From assembly GCF_000003815.2 (NCBI RefSeq), contig NC_049984.1, positions 17,462,453-17,526,452 of the forward strand: a stretch of DNA of 64,000 nucleotides, in the 5' to 3' direction. Origin of the DNA: Branchiostoma floridae (taxonomy: Eukaryota > Chordata > Leptocardii > Amphioxiformes > Branchiostomatidae). The notes under the pieces are model-generated. The model was not told the origin of the DNA. It saw only the letters and a program-made list of their open reading frames with translations, and did no database searches. A program made the translations under genes and the position numbers. Within the stretch, counting starts at the first letter, position 1. Each line of letters starts with the position of its first letter. Shown piece after piece: positions 1 to 11,312 of the stretch.

Positions 1-188
1 TTATTGCGTAGATCAGGTCACCTTTCATACAAAGCTCTGTATTTCAAACGGAAGCCAATTTGTCACGCAATCTCTCATTGTCAACTACAGGACTGACAGC
101 TGGTTTAAATCCCCCTGGACGTTGCATAACGTACACGCAATACGGCTTTAGGTATTAGTATCAATGCCACGCTGCGTGGTACGGGATA

Positions 189-397
189 CTGTAAAAGCAG
201 AAATTTTGCGCGGTGGATTAATGTTCGCGGTTCTCGCGGCGGCCGCTTCACCGCGAATTTAAAACCACCGCGAACATTTTTCCATAACAGTAAGATACTA
301 CAGTGGATGGTGCTACCGCGAAATTAAAACCACCGCGAAAAGTCCATTTTCCCGCTACCTCGAAATTAAATCCCCGCGAACTTAAATGCATTTACAG
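189..397. mobile_element. MITE with CTGTAAA termini, TA target duplication
   Basis: The ends are inverted (CTGTAAAAGCAG at the left, complement CTGTAAATGCATTTAAG at the right) and each is flanked by TA at 187-188 and 398-399. The interior repeats the motif ACCGCGAA-n-TTAAAACCACCGCGAA several times in both orientations. There is no coding capacity, so this is a non-autonomous DNA element of about 209 bp. A TA duplication suits Tc1/mariner-type integration, but the superfamily is an inference. Confidence 0.6.
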
Positions 398-488
398 TAT
401 CTCGCAATGTGGCATGACATACAGGTGCGGGGTTTCCCGCTGTGCAGTGCGGATTTCCCGCGGTGCAATATGGGAAGTTCTGCGTTGC

Positions 489-624
489 GGCAACAATCCA
501 ACTCTGTAAGAGTAAACACTAAAGCTCTGTAAGAGCAAACAATCCAACTCTGTAAGAGTAAACAATCCAACCCTGTAAGAGTAAACACTAAAGCTCTGTA
601 AGAGTAAACACTCTGCAACAGCAT
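489..624. repeat. Minisatellite, about 23-bp unit, about 6 copies
   Basis: Tandem units of the form AACAATCCAACTCTGTAAGAG alternate with a variant carrying ACTAAAGCTCTG. The two variants are interspersed rather than blocked. Short open frames here only translate the repeat. Confidence 0.8.
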
Positions 625-1458
625 GATTGATGATGATGGTGATGAATTATCATAAAATAAAATAAAATAATCGGTAAATCGTTGATTAATACAATTTCAT
701 ACCAATCTAACCTGTTTGAGGCATCAAACTTAGAATATTTACATACGAATCAAAAAAAGATCTATTGTAATAACGAAGTTGAAGTAGCAACGTTATTTTT
801 TATTCAATTTATCAAAACTCCGAGGAACTTGACAAGAATGAGAAGCACTGTATTCTCTGATTGATACACGGGAGGCATTCGGATGCATAAAAGAGTTGAA
901 ACGGATACTTATTCATAAGATTTCATTATGATAAAACGGATACATACATAAGATGGATGGAAAGAAAGCAAGATCTCTATTTCAAAGCCCATTCAACTGC
1001 ATCTCAAAGTCCCCAGGCTTCCCGTAGCTTTCCTTTGTCCAGTAAATATCGGTATAATATTTCATTATTGTTGCTGTTAGGGCAATAGTGGATCAGTAGA
1101 ATAAAAAGCTTTGATGAAAAATGTCAAGGGCCGTTTCTCTCTGCAGAATACACACCTTTGAATATTGATACGAAAGGTCTCGTGTAGCCTCAGGTAGGAG
1201 AATACTGTCCGTTCAATACACCATCTCGTTTGTTTTATCCGTTTGAAAGAAGTCATTCAAAGATGGCTATAGTGTTACATTAATGATGAGTTTTTTTCTT
1301 AGAATGTTGCTTGCTCGGGTTTTCGGTCTTCTATTTCTTTACCTTTAGAAAGTAGTGAGGGCTATAATATTACACAAATGATAACGTTTTCCTTTGAAAT
1401 AAACAATGTTTGTTTGACGTGGCTTGGTCGGCTGGTCGGTCTACCGCTTCTTTGCCGT
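625..1458. other. Unassigned stretch
   Basis: Apart from a short (AAAAT)n run near 650-672 I see no gene, RNA or recognisable element. The sequence is AT-rich with only short chance frames. Confidence 0.5.
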
Positions 1459-1790
1459 AGAAGCCGTCTGTACATGATTAGGTGTTTGAAGAAACACGGT
1501 CTGAGCTCTAGCGACTTAGTACTTGTGTACATAGGGTTTGTCCGCCCCACCCTGGAATACGCCTGCCAGGTTTGGCACCCTGGGCTTACAGTAGATGTAG
1601 TCACGTATGATAGAGCGTGTCCAGGCTAGAGCCTGTAAGATTATTCTTGGTCGCTCCTACAGTTCCTACAGTTCAGCGCTACAAATGTGTGATCTAGAAC
1701 CTCTGCATATAAGACGAAAAGCTCACTGCCTGAAGTTGGCTAGATCCCTTGTGAATTCTGAGGTTTTCAACTGGCTACTTAACTTTTGCA
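1459..1790 (+). pseudogene. LINE ORF2 C-terminal fragment, frameshifted
   Basis: This is the region after the reverse transcriptase of an APE-type non-LTR retrotransposon. One frame reads LYMIRCLKKHGLSSSDL and then RPTLEYACQVWHPG. The match continues in another frame from about 1607 with ERVQARACKIILGR, so a frameshift lies near 1600. No catalytic RT motifs remain, meaning only the 3' part of the ORF is present. It is a dead copy, and the exact LINE clade cannot be set by eye. Confidence 0.75.
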
Positions 1791-1794
1791 CATC

Positions 1795-1908
1795 TATCCA
1801 CAAAATAGTCTTTAAATCTATCCAGCGAAGGTGCCTCTACTGTGCTTGGTGATAACAAATTCCACTCTACGATAGTTCTGGGAAAATACGAATTTTGTAA
1901 TACTTAAT
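1795..1908 (-). pseudogene. LINE ORF2 extreme C-terminal fragment (YFPRTIVEWN)
   Basis: The minus strand reads YFPRTIVEWNLLSPSTVEA followed by PSLDRFKDYF. This is the well-known tail motif of many LINE ORF2 proteins (F-P-R-T-I-x-x-W-N-x-L, then A-P-S-L-x-x-F). It abuts a plus-strand LINE fragment in the opposite orientation, so at least two insertions are juxtaposed. A second copy of the same family lies at 6370-6500. Confidence 0.7.
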
Positions 1909-4900
1909 CTCAATAACAGCTTCAGCACCGAGAACACGTGGACCTCACACGTGCCAACTCCAATCCAACAATTACTTTATTCTCTGTAATCGATATCGAC
2001 CATGACCGCTGCGGCAAATGTTGACCATATGGCGTTACATAGCCGGCCACTTTCAATTTGGCACATGGTATAAAAGGATATGTTCAGCGGGAGACTGACC
2101 AATGGCTTGAACTGATTGTTGTAGAAGCCAATTAGTCATGGACTACTGTTCCTTTTTTGGCCTATCCAGTTTGATATTCCCACAGGGGCTTTTCCCACAA
2201 TTGCAACAAGGAGTGATGTTTTGAACATCCTGCGAATACTTGATATGGACCCTAAAAGCTTCTGTCACGTATAGCCCACCAGAACCTCCTGAACCTCTCC
2301 AGGCCATGGTTCGGAGTTCTTCATAAGCAAGGTCATCTGAACTTGGGAGTTGGCCGGCGAGGTTTTCTACTGGTATTTAAAAGTCGTCTGCGCCAGCTGA
2401 CTATCAATTTTGATAATCTAATAACTTGGGAAGTCATATTTTCCTTGGTAGTGACCAGAGGTGCAAACTGGAACTAGAATAAGATTTATATAGTAATATT
2501 TATAAGTATTATACTCAAGGCTGCTCTCAACCCATCGCCGACCTTAGCTTTGAAGTCCATTGCCGGGAGAAACGTCATGGGAAGGTCCTGAATAAATGAA
2601 AGGGTCTAAACGTCAGCCTCTAGTCCACCTTTTTCCAGGTTCATATTTGCATGACAAGGCATGATGTATCTGCCTCGCTCAGAGCAGACCGCCATAGCTT
2701 CCAGGGGTCATTCTGGTGACTGACACTGACCGGAAGGTCTGAGTTCAAAGCGCTTTCCTGACTTTGTAACCAAGAGGAAGTCGTGACTCTTTCTGCCATG
2801 TTCCACAACTGATAAGCGACTAGAATATATATCGTCAATACAGCCAGATTTCTTGGCTCTGTTTGCTTTGAAATTTACCTCCATCACATCAGTTTCTATA
2901 GAATCTTTCATCGAAGCTAGCATGGCGTCTGCATTAGTGAAAAGCGCCAACTGCCATCTTAACATCGTGGCCATTGCATGTTTGGAGCATGAGATTCGAA
3001 AACCTGAGGCCCTGCTGCAGTACCATACAAAGCCGCCAGGGTACCCATCATAGAAAGGTGACCTTTAGTTTGCTGACGCATAACAACATACCTATATCCT
3101 ACAGATCCAAAATTTGGGTAAGTCTAATTTTCGTGTTCGAAATTGCAGTTCAACTTTTCCAGAATCCTGCAGATCCATCCACAGCTTCTAGAGTTATGTT
3201 GCCCATTTTCACAAATGTTATCAACGACACATTAATTCCTTCTTTGTGAAGTAACTCGTAATTACAGAATGAAGAGTATAAGTGATTATCCTGATAAGCC
3301 AGACGCAAACCGTCTTTAACTAATTTATTGAAACTCCGTTTTAGACTGATCAAGTCTGGAGAACGTATTTCCTAATATCATCCCCGATGAATTATCTACC
3401 ATCGTACACGACAGACATGTGACATCGTAGGCGGTCCCTATCGGAGAAATTATTTAGACAACATGCTGTCTGTGAAGAGTCATTGTCATTCCTTTGACGT
3501 CAATGCATGTTTATTGTATTCGCTGATACTGAAAAAGAGCCAGAAAAGTTAAGGAAGATATGAGAGACGGTAGCCTGGAATTCCTTCAATTTGGGATCGC
3601 ACCTCTGATGGCTTTGGCAAGAAAGACAATCTCATCCAAACGGGTGTTCTCACTTCGGCACGGAAACGACCAAAGTAGTTAACCTTGGATGGCCGGAGCT
3701 CATATCAACACGGAAAAAAAGCTCACAACTAAAATGATTTACGTACTGGGTCATCTACCTTCCTATATCTTATTGATTAAGTGAAGAAAAAGATTGTTAT
3801 TCATAAACCTTTATCTGATTTGTTAGAGATTTAAATGTGAGTTTTCTCGCGGTTCAAAGACGCAGACATAATGCTATCGGGAAATATAGATTGTAGTCAT
3901 AATACTTTTCACCTCAATATTACATTTTCAAGAAGTGAACGGAGGTATGAGATCTTCGAACTCTATTTTGTAAAGGCTAGCTTTTATCTATTTTCAACCG
4001 CTGCCCCTGGCCTATATAAAACCTGTCTGTTCAAATCGAACTCAAGGAGTGTTCAATATCCTCCAACCTACCTGCTTCCGTTTGCCACCTCTTTGCTGTC
4101 AAAAGCAATTACTCGGGCTAGGTAAAATCCACGGTGACTAATGCCACGGTGGTTGTAGCGATCGCTTTCTGTCAAGGATCCTTCCAGAGCGATAGGAAAT
4201 CCTATTAAAGACAAAGGCCCTTCAGATGTGGTGGATTCGAATAAAATTGGTTAGCTGCAAGATAGATGCAATATATCCTGATTGCAACCTACGCAAGTGT
4301 CGGAATTCAGATGAAAAACAGTCTTTCTTATTTCCTTTCATTTCCGCCAAGGTAATACTTCTTTTGCAAGAAGTAGGCGTGAGCAGCTGTGCATATTCTC
4401 CGTTCCGGAATTCTGACTTCAATAAATTACACACCGTTTTGCGAATGAAAAGCGTTTGAGAAGAGCATAGAGACCTCTTTCGAGTAAGATAAAAGGCCGC
4501 AGTCTCTCTCAGAAAGAAGCAAGGCGGAAACAATCGATATGATTCACTTGGAGTTATAAGAAGGAGAGCTCCAATCTTTGATACACGACTTGTAACTTAA
4601 CCTAACGTTTCAAGGGAACGCTATAATTTAGACTAGGCAGCTTGCCAGGTCGGTAACTAACCCCCATTACTTCAACTTTGAAGATACTCTCTTCCATTAA
4701 CTTTTCAAGTCACGAGGGCATCGCCTGGCCGACCTCTGGAATGAATTACACTGCCCTTGTAAGGCTCCTTACCTCTTAGTCAACTTAAATGAAGTACGCA
4801 GACTGCAAAGTAAGCTTATACTGCAAAGTTTAGGACCAAACTCTCAACTGGGTAGGGAATCTTATTTTACAGAGCGGAATTTTAGACAATGCAGCCCTAA

Positions 4901-5289
4901 GAAATCACATTTAAAATGGATTTTCCAACCTATAAATTACAAGCGAGACTGTCACTATACCAGTGAATTCTTTGGTAGGTTTTAGATCACAGTGGGTCGA
5001 TATGTGATATTCAGAAGAGGACCATCTTGGTACTTGGCGTTGGATGCAGACAGGCGAGCGTCATTCCTGAATTTGCGATTCCAAGGTGGTATTTTTCTCT
5101 AAAGGTCACGTCCGGTGCCGGGAAATTGCAACGCGAAAGAGATAAGGAAGAAATCACTCTCAACCGCGCCTTTTGAAGACACTCTGTAGATGATAATCTT
5201 GTCAAAGCGTGGCAAGAATTTACGTCTCCTAATTGGCTGAAGACGTGACTCTTTGTAACAGACAAGACAGACTCGATGTATAGTATCTA
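1909..5289. other. Long unassigned stretch
   Basis: No confident gene or repeat is seen over more than 3 kb. On the minus strand, frames at about 3353-3150 and 3050-2708 read like weak coding sequence: the first has two N-glycosylation-type sequons, and the second ends at a GT after GATGTGATGGAG. They match no family I recognise and could not be joined convincingly. The 103-residue minus frame at 4533-4222 is likewise unrecognised. Confidence 0.4.
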
Positions 5290-5412
5290 CAGGTTCATTG
5301 TTACCCTCTACCAGGCTCCACAGGTCGCTGGAAAAATAGTAAAAATTGGCCAAATAAGACAGAAAACACGGCAGAGGAGCACGATTTGCGCCCTGAGTCC
5401 GCCAAACACTCT
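5290..5412. mobile_element. Partial copy of the CTCTACCAGGCT foldback family
   Basis: CTCTACCAGGCTCCACAGGT followed by CGCTGGAAAAATAGTA matches both arms of the foldback element at 35315-35604. Only one arm and some interior survive here. No coding capacity. Confidence 0.55.
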
Positions 5413-5486
5413 TAAACCAATTAACTCCTACAAGACTTTTATTCCTAACTTCGTCAAAGTCCCCTCATTCGGACAGTCTGGTAGAG

Positions 5487-5685
5487 ACTAGTTCATTGTA
5501 CTGGGGAACTCTTCCCTAGTACTTTTCGACACACACAATGAACAGTGAACCACAGCTTATTGTCCCATCCTAAGGACTGCAAAACCTTTCCCTGTAGTGT
5601 ACATGTCAAGTGAGCGACACAACTGGGATTTGAACCACCCGAACTATTGGTCCAGAGGTCGCTAACCACTGGACTATGCATGCTA
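5487..5685 (-). mobile_element. tRNA-derived SINE
   Basis: The minus strand has an A-box-like TAGTCCAGTGGTTAGCGA and, about 30 bp on, an exact pol III B box GGTTCAAATCC (plus-strand 5626-5636). The acceptor stem does not pair as in a working tRNA. The head continues into a non-tRNA body of about 130 bp, as in a SINE. It should be called a retroposon, not a tRNA gene. Confidence 0.7.
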
Positions 5686-6044
5686 CTTAGTATGTTTGAA
5701 AGCAGGACACTTTGGTAGACTTCTGCATCAGTATTCTCCAGGCCCTTCTGTCTGGAAGGTAAAGTATGGTAAAGGTGAAGGCAGGATAACGTAAATACTT
5801 CTGATGGTCTCATTCATGAGAAGATAACACCTACACAGCTGTGTGGGCGGAGTGAAACTAACTCTAATCCTACTCGAGTGCAGAACCTGACAGCGGAACT
5901 GCGGCTTTCTCAGTCTTCAAGATTATTTGAAATTCTCCCATCTTCCGGTGTATAGGGTGGTGCCCATCTCTGCTTCTATGGCCCACGGGCTAGTCCTCTG
6001 GTACCGGTAATGGTGTGTTCAGCCATCATATTCGGTATCTGTAT

Positions 6045-6077
6045 GTCAATCAATCAATCAATCATTTAATCAATCAA
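6045..6077. repeat. (TCAA)n microsatellite
   Basis: Tandem CAAT/TCAA repeats with one interruption (ATTT). Confidence 0.85.
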
Positions 6078-6261
6078 AAATGATTTATTATCAAAGCATG
6101 GTTCTAACAGCCAGGGGCTGAATTGTGTCTTGTTGTCCATAAAACTGTGCTTATTTTGACATACATTATCAATTACTGACACGTGATTACACTTTAAAAC
6201 TAATGATCTAGGGGAGTACTACTGTTTCAGTGGATACTTGGTTTAACAGGAATAAAAAATA

Positions 6262-6326
6262 CACATGTCTCTATCTATATAGCCGGTATAACTGCCCTTC
6301 GACGTAACACATCAGCTTTGCAGGCA
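6262..6326. repeat. Single copy of the CCGGTATAAC motif family
   Basis: CTATATAGCCGGTATAAC then GCCCTTCGACGTAACACATC. The same module is present at 12541-12600 and 16375-16450, and in tandem at 20398-20712. Confidence 0.7.
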
Positions 6327-6369
6327 TGCGGCGCGGCTGGTTATATTACACTGAACGACCTGTCACATA

Positions 6370-6500
6370 TTAACTTTTTGCATATCCACCTGCAGGTGTT
6401 CTTTAAAACTATCAAGCAATGACACCCCTGCTGTGTTTAGGGATGATAAATTTCACTCTTCAATAGTTCTGGGAAAATACGAATTTTTTAACACATTACC
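6370..6500 (-). pseudogene. LINE ORF2 C-terminal fragment with in-frame stop
   Basis: The minus strand reads NSYFPRTIEE, a stop, NLSSLNTA, then LLDSFKEHLQ. The stop falls exactly where this motif has its invariant tryptophan (TGG to TGA). It is the same family as 1795-1908, and both share the stretch TTCTGGGAAAATACGAATTT. Confidence 0.7.
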
Positions 6501-6879
6501 CCTGTCCCTGACTGATAATCAGAGAAAGTTAGTGGGTACCAATACCCGCGACCTTGCACCCGAATACAAAGCAAGCAGTTTAACCATCATTCTTCAGTTG
6601 AAGTGGTTAAGCGATGCATGGGATAGCCAAATCATTAGGTCAAGTTCAGGTGATGCTGATTTGCTGGTTCGCTGGCTCACGAGTTGCTGATCCTTTTCGT
6701 ATATCTATTGATTCTGGCACGTCTACAGAGCTTCGCTTGCGCAGTTTGTTGAAGCTTGTGTAACTATGCGGCACTAGAAGAACAAAGTGGGGTTGTATAT
6801 AACGTTAAGTGTTTGAAGTGGACGTTTTAGGCAAAGACATGTAGACGGCATGGTCACATGGCTTATGGAGTAGAAAAAA

Positions 6880-7600
6880 GAACAATTAGTAACCCACAAA
6901 TCGGGTTTGTTCAAAGCTAGGCCATTAGCCCACTTCTAGGCAATGAACTGAACAAATTGTCGGTCGATGGAAATAATTGTGCAAGGAGATAAAAGTGAAC
7001 ACTGATTTGAAAGGCTGAATGATTTCTGCAGAGGAGAAAAAGTTGTCATCGAGAGGTTCCATAGTTTGGCAGTCAGGGGAAAGAAACTGTTGCTGTAGAA
7101 GGATTTTGAGACCTGAGCAATATTAGAGCGTTAAAATGTAAGATAGGGCAATCTGTATGAAATTTATATCTACTGCCCTATATCCCCACATTTACATCAA
7201 TATTTCATACTTTGAGTGGTTAAAACGGCACAGAAACAAGCAGCAGCTAGGATTCCCTGAATATTGTAACCCACAAAATGAAACTTCACGGCGTCTTCTC
7301 GCTACTGCGGTATCGAATATTTGCTCCTTGAATGTTTATCGAATATTTGCTCCTTGAATGTTGATAAGGAATGGAATAGAGTTGCTTCATCCTCTTACGT
7401 GGAAAAATGGCCCAAAATTGACTTTGGTAATTGAAGTTCTACAAGCCTGACTCAGGCTAATATTACTTAGGTTGCCTTTAACGATGTCAGCTGGAGGAAA
7501 ACCAAGTATTGCGCTGAAAGGCTCTCAATGGGGGGACAAGTAGTGTGACTTCATCGGCGTATTCACCGTATAGAAGAGGGAGGCAATGTTTCGCTTGTGA
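6880..7600 (-). pseudogene. LINE ORF2 C-terminal fragment split by an insertion
   Basis: This aligns by eye with the minus-strand LINE tail at 35850-36188: GGGGAAAGAAACTGTTGCTG and TTGCGCTGAAAGGCTC occur in both, in the same order. In the copy at 36 kb the two blocks are about 50 bp apart. Here they are separated by about 390 bp because an element at 7135-7477 has inserted. The reading frame is broken in several places. Confidence 0.65.
7135..7477. mobile_element. MITE with GGTTGCCT end, TTAA duplication, nested in LINE
   Basis: TTAA flanks the segment on both sides (7131-7134 and 7478-7481). Removing the segment plus one TTAA restores colinearity with the LINE copy at 35.8-36.2 kb. The interior (CATACTTTGAGTGGTTAAAA, then CGGCACAGAAACAAG) matches the element at 39.84-40.20 kb. 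The left end has decayed. A 26-bp direct duplication (GAATATTTGCTCCTTGAATG) lies at 7313-7364. Confidence 0.6.
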
Positions 7601-7683
7601 GAATGGGGTCCAACTATTGATGCTAACTAATAACATACTTGATGCTAACTAATAGCTTATCTTGAAAGTTCATCTATGTCAAC

Positions 7684-7845
7684 TTGGTAGAAGTCATTAT
7701 CAAAGAAGCCATCTACATCAGAGCTTTACAACCATTCCTTAACAGAGATGCCATAGACTTCCTGCAACCTATGATCCACTGCTTACTGAGTCACGTGTTC
7801 TATCTGCATAACGTGACGTTACGGCAGCAGTGGATTGTTCATTCC
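7684..7845 (+). pseudogene. Penelope-like GIY-YIG C-terminal fragment
   Basis: The frame reads IIKEAIYIRALQPFLNRD, close to the R-E-A-I-x-I-R-x-x-x-P-x-L-N-R-D-G-G signature at the C-terminal end of Penelope-like GIY-YIG endonuclease domains. The GGRY part that usually follows is lost. No reverse transcriptase remains, so it is a 5'-truncated, decayed retroelement piece. Confidence 0.55.
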
Positions 7846-8119
7846 TTGACACAGACTGGTGCTGTTCAGTTCAAAAGTTGGGTGAGTCTAATTTTTACAG
7901 TTTAACTAGTTCAATAATAGCCAATAGGTTTGTGCTGCATACACCTTAGCCGTTCATGTCTAAAATCACACATTACAGGAAATACCGACTTGACGAAACT
8001 CTCTGTAATATGTCTGAAAGCATGTAGTATATTTGTAGCTAAAAACAGCAAAGAACAATTGCAGTTTTTGGCCAAAACGTTCATCATTCACATATATCAA
8101 AACCATTAAAATTTGGAGA

Positions 8120-8600
8120 GCGAACGACATTCATATTGGAATTATTCCAAAGTCAAACATTTAATAATCACATAAAATAATCAATAACTTCATAAAATCC
8201 GGATGACTACAGTTATCAAAGGATTTTGATTGGCACCAGAAACGTCTGTAAATTCACTGAATTTTTTTGTCGTGTAGTGAGAACGACATTCATATTGGAA
8301 TTATTCCAAAGCTATGCATTTAATAATCACATAAAATAATCAATAACTTCATAAAATCCGGATGACAACACTTATGGTAGAATCTTGGTACTGGCGCCAG
8401 AAACGTCTGTAAATTCACTGAATTTTTTTGTCCTGTAGTGTGAACGACGTTCATATTGGAATTAAGATAAACATTTCATAATCACATAAAATAATCAATA
8501 ATTTCATAAAATCCGCATAACAAAAGTTATCGACGGATCTTGGAACTGGCGCCAGAAACGTCTGTAGATTCACTGAAAAGTTTTGTCGTGTAGATTGAAT
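8120..8600. repeat. Three tandem copies of an about 160-bp repeat
   Basis: Each unit starts GAACGACATTCATATTGGAA, continues TAATCACATAAAATAATCAA, and ends with CCAGAAACGTCTGTA and TTTTGTCGTGTAG. Units begin near 8123, 8281 and 8443. Divergence between units is visible, so it is not a recent expansion. No coding potential. Confidence 0.8.
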
Positions 8601-9059
8601 TTGAAAATATCCCTCCCTCTTGGATGCCTATCTTTCAGAAACGTTGAGATAATCACTGCGTTGTGCCCCGGGGTTCGTCATGCCATGAAGACTATATCTA
8701 GATCTGTACTTCCTACAATCTCAGGAAATTGATATTGCCAAGCAACTAGAAGGCACACACTTTGGAACGCAAGTTGCCATGTGAGCCGAATTATCTTTCT
8801 GGCCTCAGGCAGCGTCTACCAACTCAGACATTGAGATTTTATAGCTGAAGTACAAGCTTATGCAATTACACAATATGTACGGAATTTCCATTTGATTTCA
8901 TCTAAATGTAAATTCCACCACGGTAATAAACTGTCACTAAGACGAAAACATGAGGTGCATTTCGTTGATGCCAGCCTTAACAAATGATTTCCGTAACTAG
9001 GACAGAGTTCGATGGCCTTTAACTTTTTATTTATTTATCTAGTTTTACTACATGTATGA

Positions 9060-9390
9060 AAGGAGGTACCTATCACCTTTTCAAGATGTCAACCCGTAAA
9101 CCAGACTGTAAGGTTTACTACAGTCGCATTGGGAAGGACCCCTACTGTTTTAGATAAGTGCAGTGCTTAAGGTGTGGTTCTCCTCAAACACGGGGCCTAC
9201 ATTTAACGTCCTATCCTGGGGACGGCCCTAGCCGAAGCTAGGTACTCATTTACACCTGAGTGAAGTGAGGAAGTCATGTAAAGTGCCTCAGGGCACATCA
9301 TCGGGGCACATCAGCGGTTTTTTTTTAAAACCAGGACCTCTGGAGTATGGACTAAAGACGTTACCGATTGCGCCACACGATGTCACGACA
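9060..9390 (-). mobile_element. tRNA-derived V-SINE-like element, minus strand
   Basis: Read on the minus strand it contains GTGTGGCGCAATCGGTAACG (tRNA-like head), then a body with CTAGCTTCGGCTAGGGCCG, AGGACGTTAAATG and GGGTCCTTCCCAATGC. The same body occurs on the + strand at 40787-41065. Head plus body order is that of a tRNA-derived SINE, and the V-SINE resemblance is from memory. Confidence 0.65.
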
Positions 9391-10774
9391 GCACAGGACA
9401 TGGGATCTAACCATAATAAAAGAGTTCGAAGATCTCATCCCTCCGTGAAGTCGAGTTTCCCGTATATTCTGTTTTGTTGTATTACATCAAGTACATGTAT
9501 CAAGTATTGAGTTTTGATGCGTACAGTCATCACTTTCTGTATATACGGAGAACGTGACTAACATATAGGAAATATATAACTGCGAAAACACAAATACAAA
9601 GACAAAAATACCTCTCCGTGAATTAGTAGCCTCGTCCATTGACCCCATGACCCGGACTGCCCGTCATGTCTGATAAATGACTAGTTCTACCACCTTTTAA
9701 CTCTAATTCCTGTCACTCCCACAAGTAACAACTAACCTTTGTGGTGACGCCCTTTTCCTCCCCCCCCCCCCCCGCTACTTAACTGACATGGTATGCAAAT
9801 AAATAATATACACAAAAACACACAGTCATATAGACATACCGAAACGGAACATCAGATTCAAGAACTCTTGATCGGACATTCTAAGCAGTGCTCCTTTCCA
9901 TTTACAAAGGAAATAAGTTGCTGGTGTAGAAGGGCAGGTATGAGACAGCTTTTTTCTGTTTTCTCGAAATTTCTCGAAACCATTCCTTTAAGACGTTGCA
10001 GCTTGCTACAATCTTAAAATCTCCTTCTGTGATTGGGTCGATGACTCTAAGATAGATAACAGCCGTACAAACGGTCACTGACCTTGTTGTATGAAGATGC
10101 AAAATCTAGCCGCTGCAGGCGACCTTCAGATGAGAAGAGCGATAGGAAATTGCCTCTCGTGAAAGAGAGAGGAGGGTGGAAATGTGAAGCACTTCAAGGA
10201 TTCTTGATCGTACACTGCACTGGTATTGACTCAGGAGTTGAATGTGTGTGAGAAGTCATCGACTCATGAAGAGAGCAGGCAGTCGAAAGCCGCTTCTTCG
10301 AGCGCGCATTCAACAAATTGTACGCCATTGCAAAGATATATATGAACAAACTACATATCTCAGTATCAATCGCAAACGTAGGAAAATAAAAAAAGTAGAG
10401 TTACAAGTATTTAGATTGCAACCTGCTAACTCTGGCGAGATCAGGGTTTCTTCGAGTTTTCGTCATTCGCCATACCAACAATTTCTCACCACACAATGCT
10501 CATATGTACATGCGGGATTCTCTAGAGAAACCTTAATAGATTTACAAAGCGTATCTATCGACAAATGCAAAGGAGCAAAAGAAACAAGAAAGTATAACTA
10601 ATTGTTGATAGTATTTCCTTAAATCTGCTTCAAGACGATGGTCCCCCAGCCAGCAATTGTTCCTTCTGAAGTGCTATATAATCTCAAAGAAGATGTAGGT
10701 CATAATCTTTTCTACGCGGGGTATTAGCTATCTCTTTCCAATGATCCACGATTTCATCTCTTTCTCTTCCTCCG
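9391..10774. other. Unassigned stretch
   Basis: Contains a C-run at about 9763-9776. A 119-residue plus-strand frame at 10242-10601 is rich in K/R and Q and matches no family I know. It has no paralogue in the window and no clear splice context, so I do not call it a gene. Confidence 0.4.
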
Positions 10775-11312
10775 AAAAAGCGTGTAAAACTAGAAAGACA
10801 CAGAGAACACCCTAGAAACACTCGTAAAAGTAGTATTGGAGCACTACATTTGCTTGTAGATTAGTACCGTTACTATCATATAAATTCTAACAGACTAAGA
10901 CGGATGGACTATTTAGGATAGTGACTGTAGTGTAGACCTTATCAAAGTGCTTGTGTCTCCAGTGAAAAGACACAGAAATACCATAGAAACACTCGTAAAA
11001 GTAGTATTGGATCCATACATTTGCTTGTAGATTAGTACAGCTACTACCGTGCAAATTCTAATAGAATAAGACAGATGTACTATCTAGGATAGTGAAGTGT
11101 AGTGTAGACCTTATCAAATAGCTGGTGTCTCCACTAGAAGGACACAGAAAACACCACATGCAGAAACACTCTTAAATAATATAGTATTGAAGCCCTACAT
11201 TTGCTTGTATATTAGTACAGTTACTATCGTACAAATTCTAACAGACTAAGACAGATGGACTATTTAGGATAGTGACTGTAGTGTAGACCTTATCAAAGTG
11301 CTATTGTCTCCA
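10775..11312. repeat. Three tandem copies of an about 177-bp repeat
   Basis: Units contain AGAAACACTCGTAAAAGTAG, TTTGCTTGTAGATTAGTAC, CTATTTAGGATAGTGA and TGTAGACCTTATCAAA in fixed order, beginning near 10785, 10965 and 11140. Non-coding and moderately diverged. Confidence 0.8.

Noticed and set aside
4222-4533. 103-residue minus frame as a gene
   Set aside because: No recognisable domain, no splice context, and an opposing frame of similar length.
5584-5685. Functional tRNA gene
   Set aside because: A and B boxes are present but the stems do not pair, and the sequence continues into a SINE body.
10242-10601. 119-residue plus frame as a gene
   Set aside because: Compositionally plain with no motif or homologous copy seen, so I could not support it.
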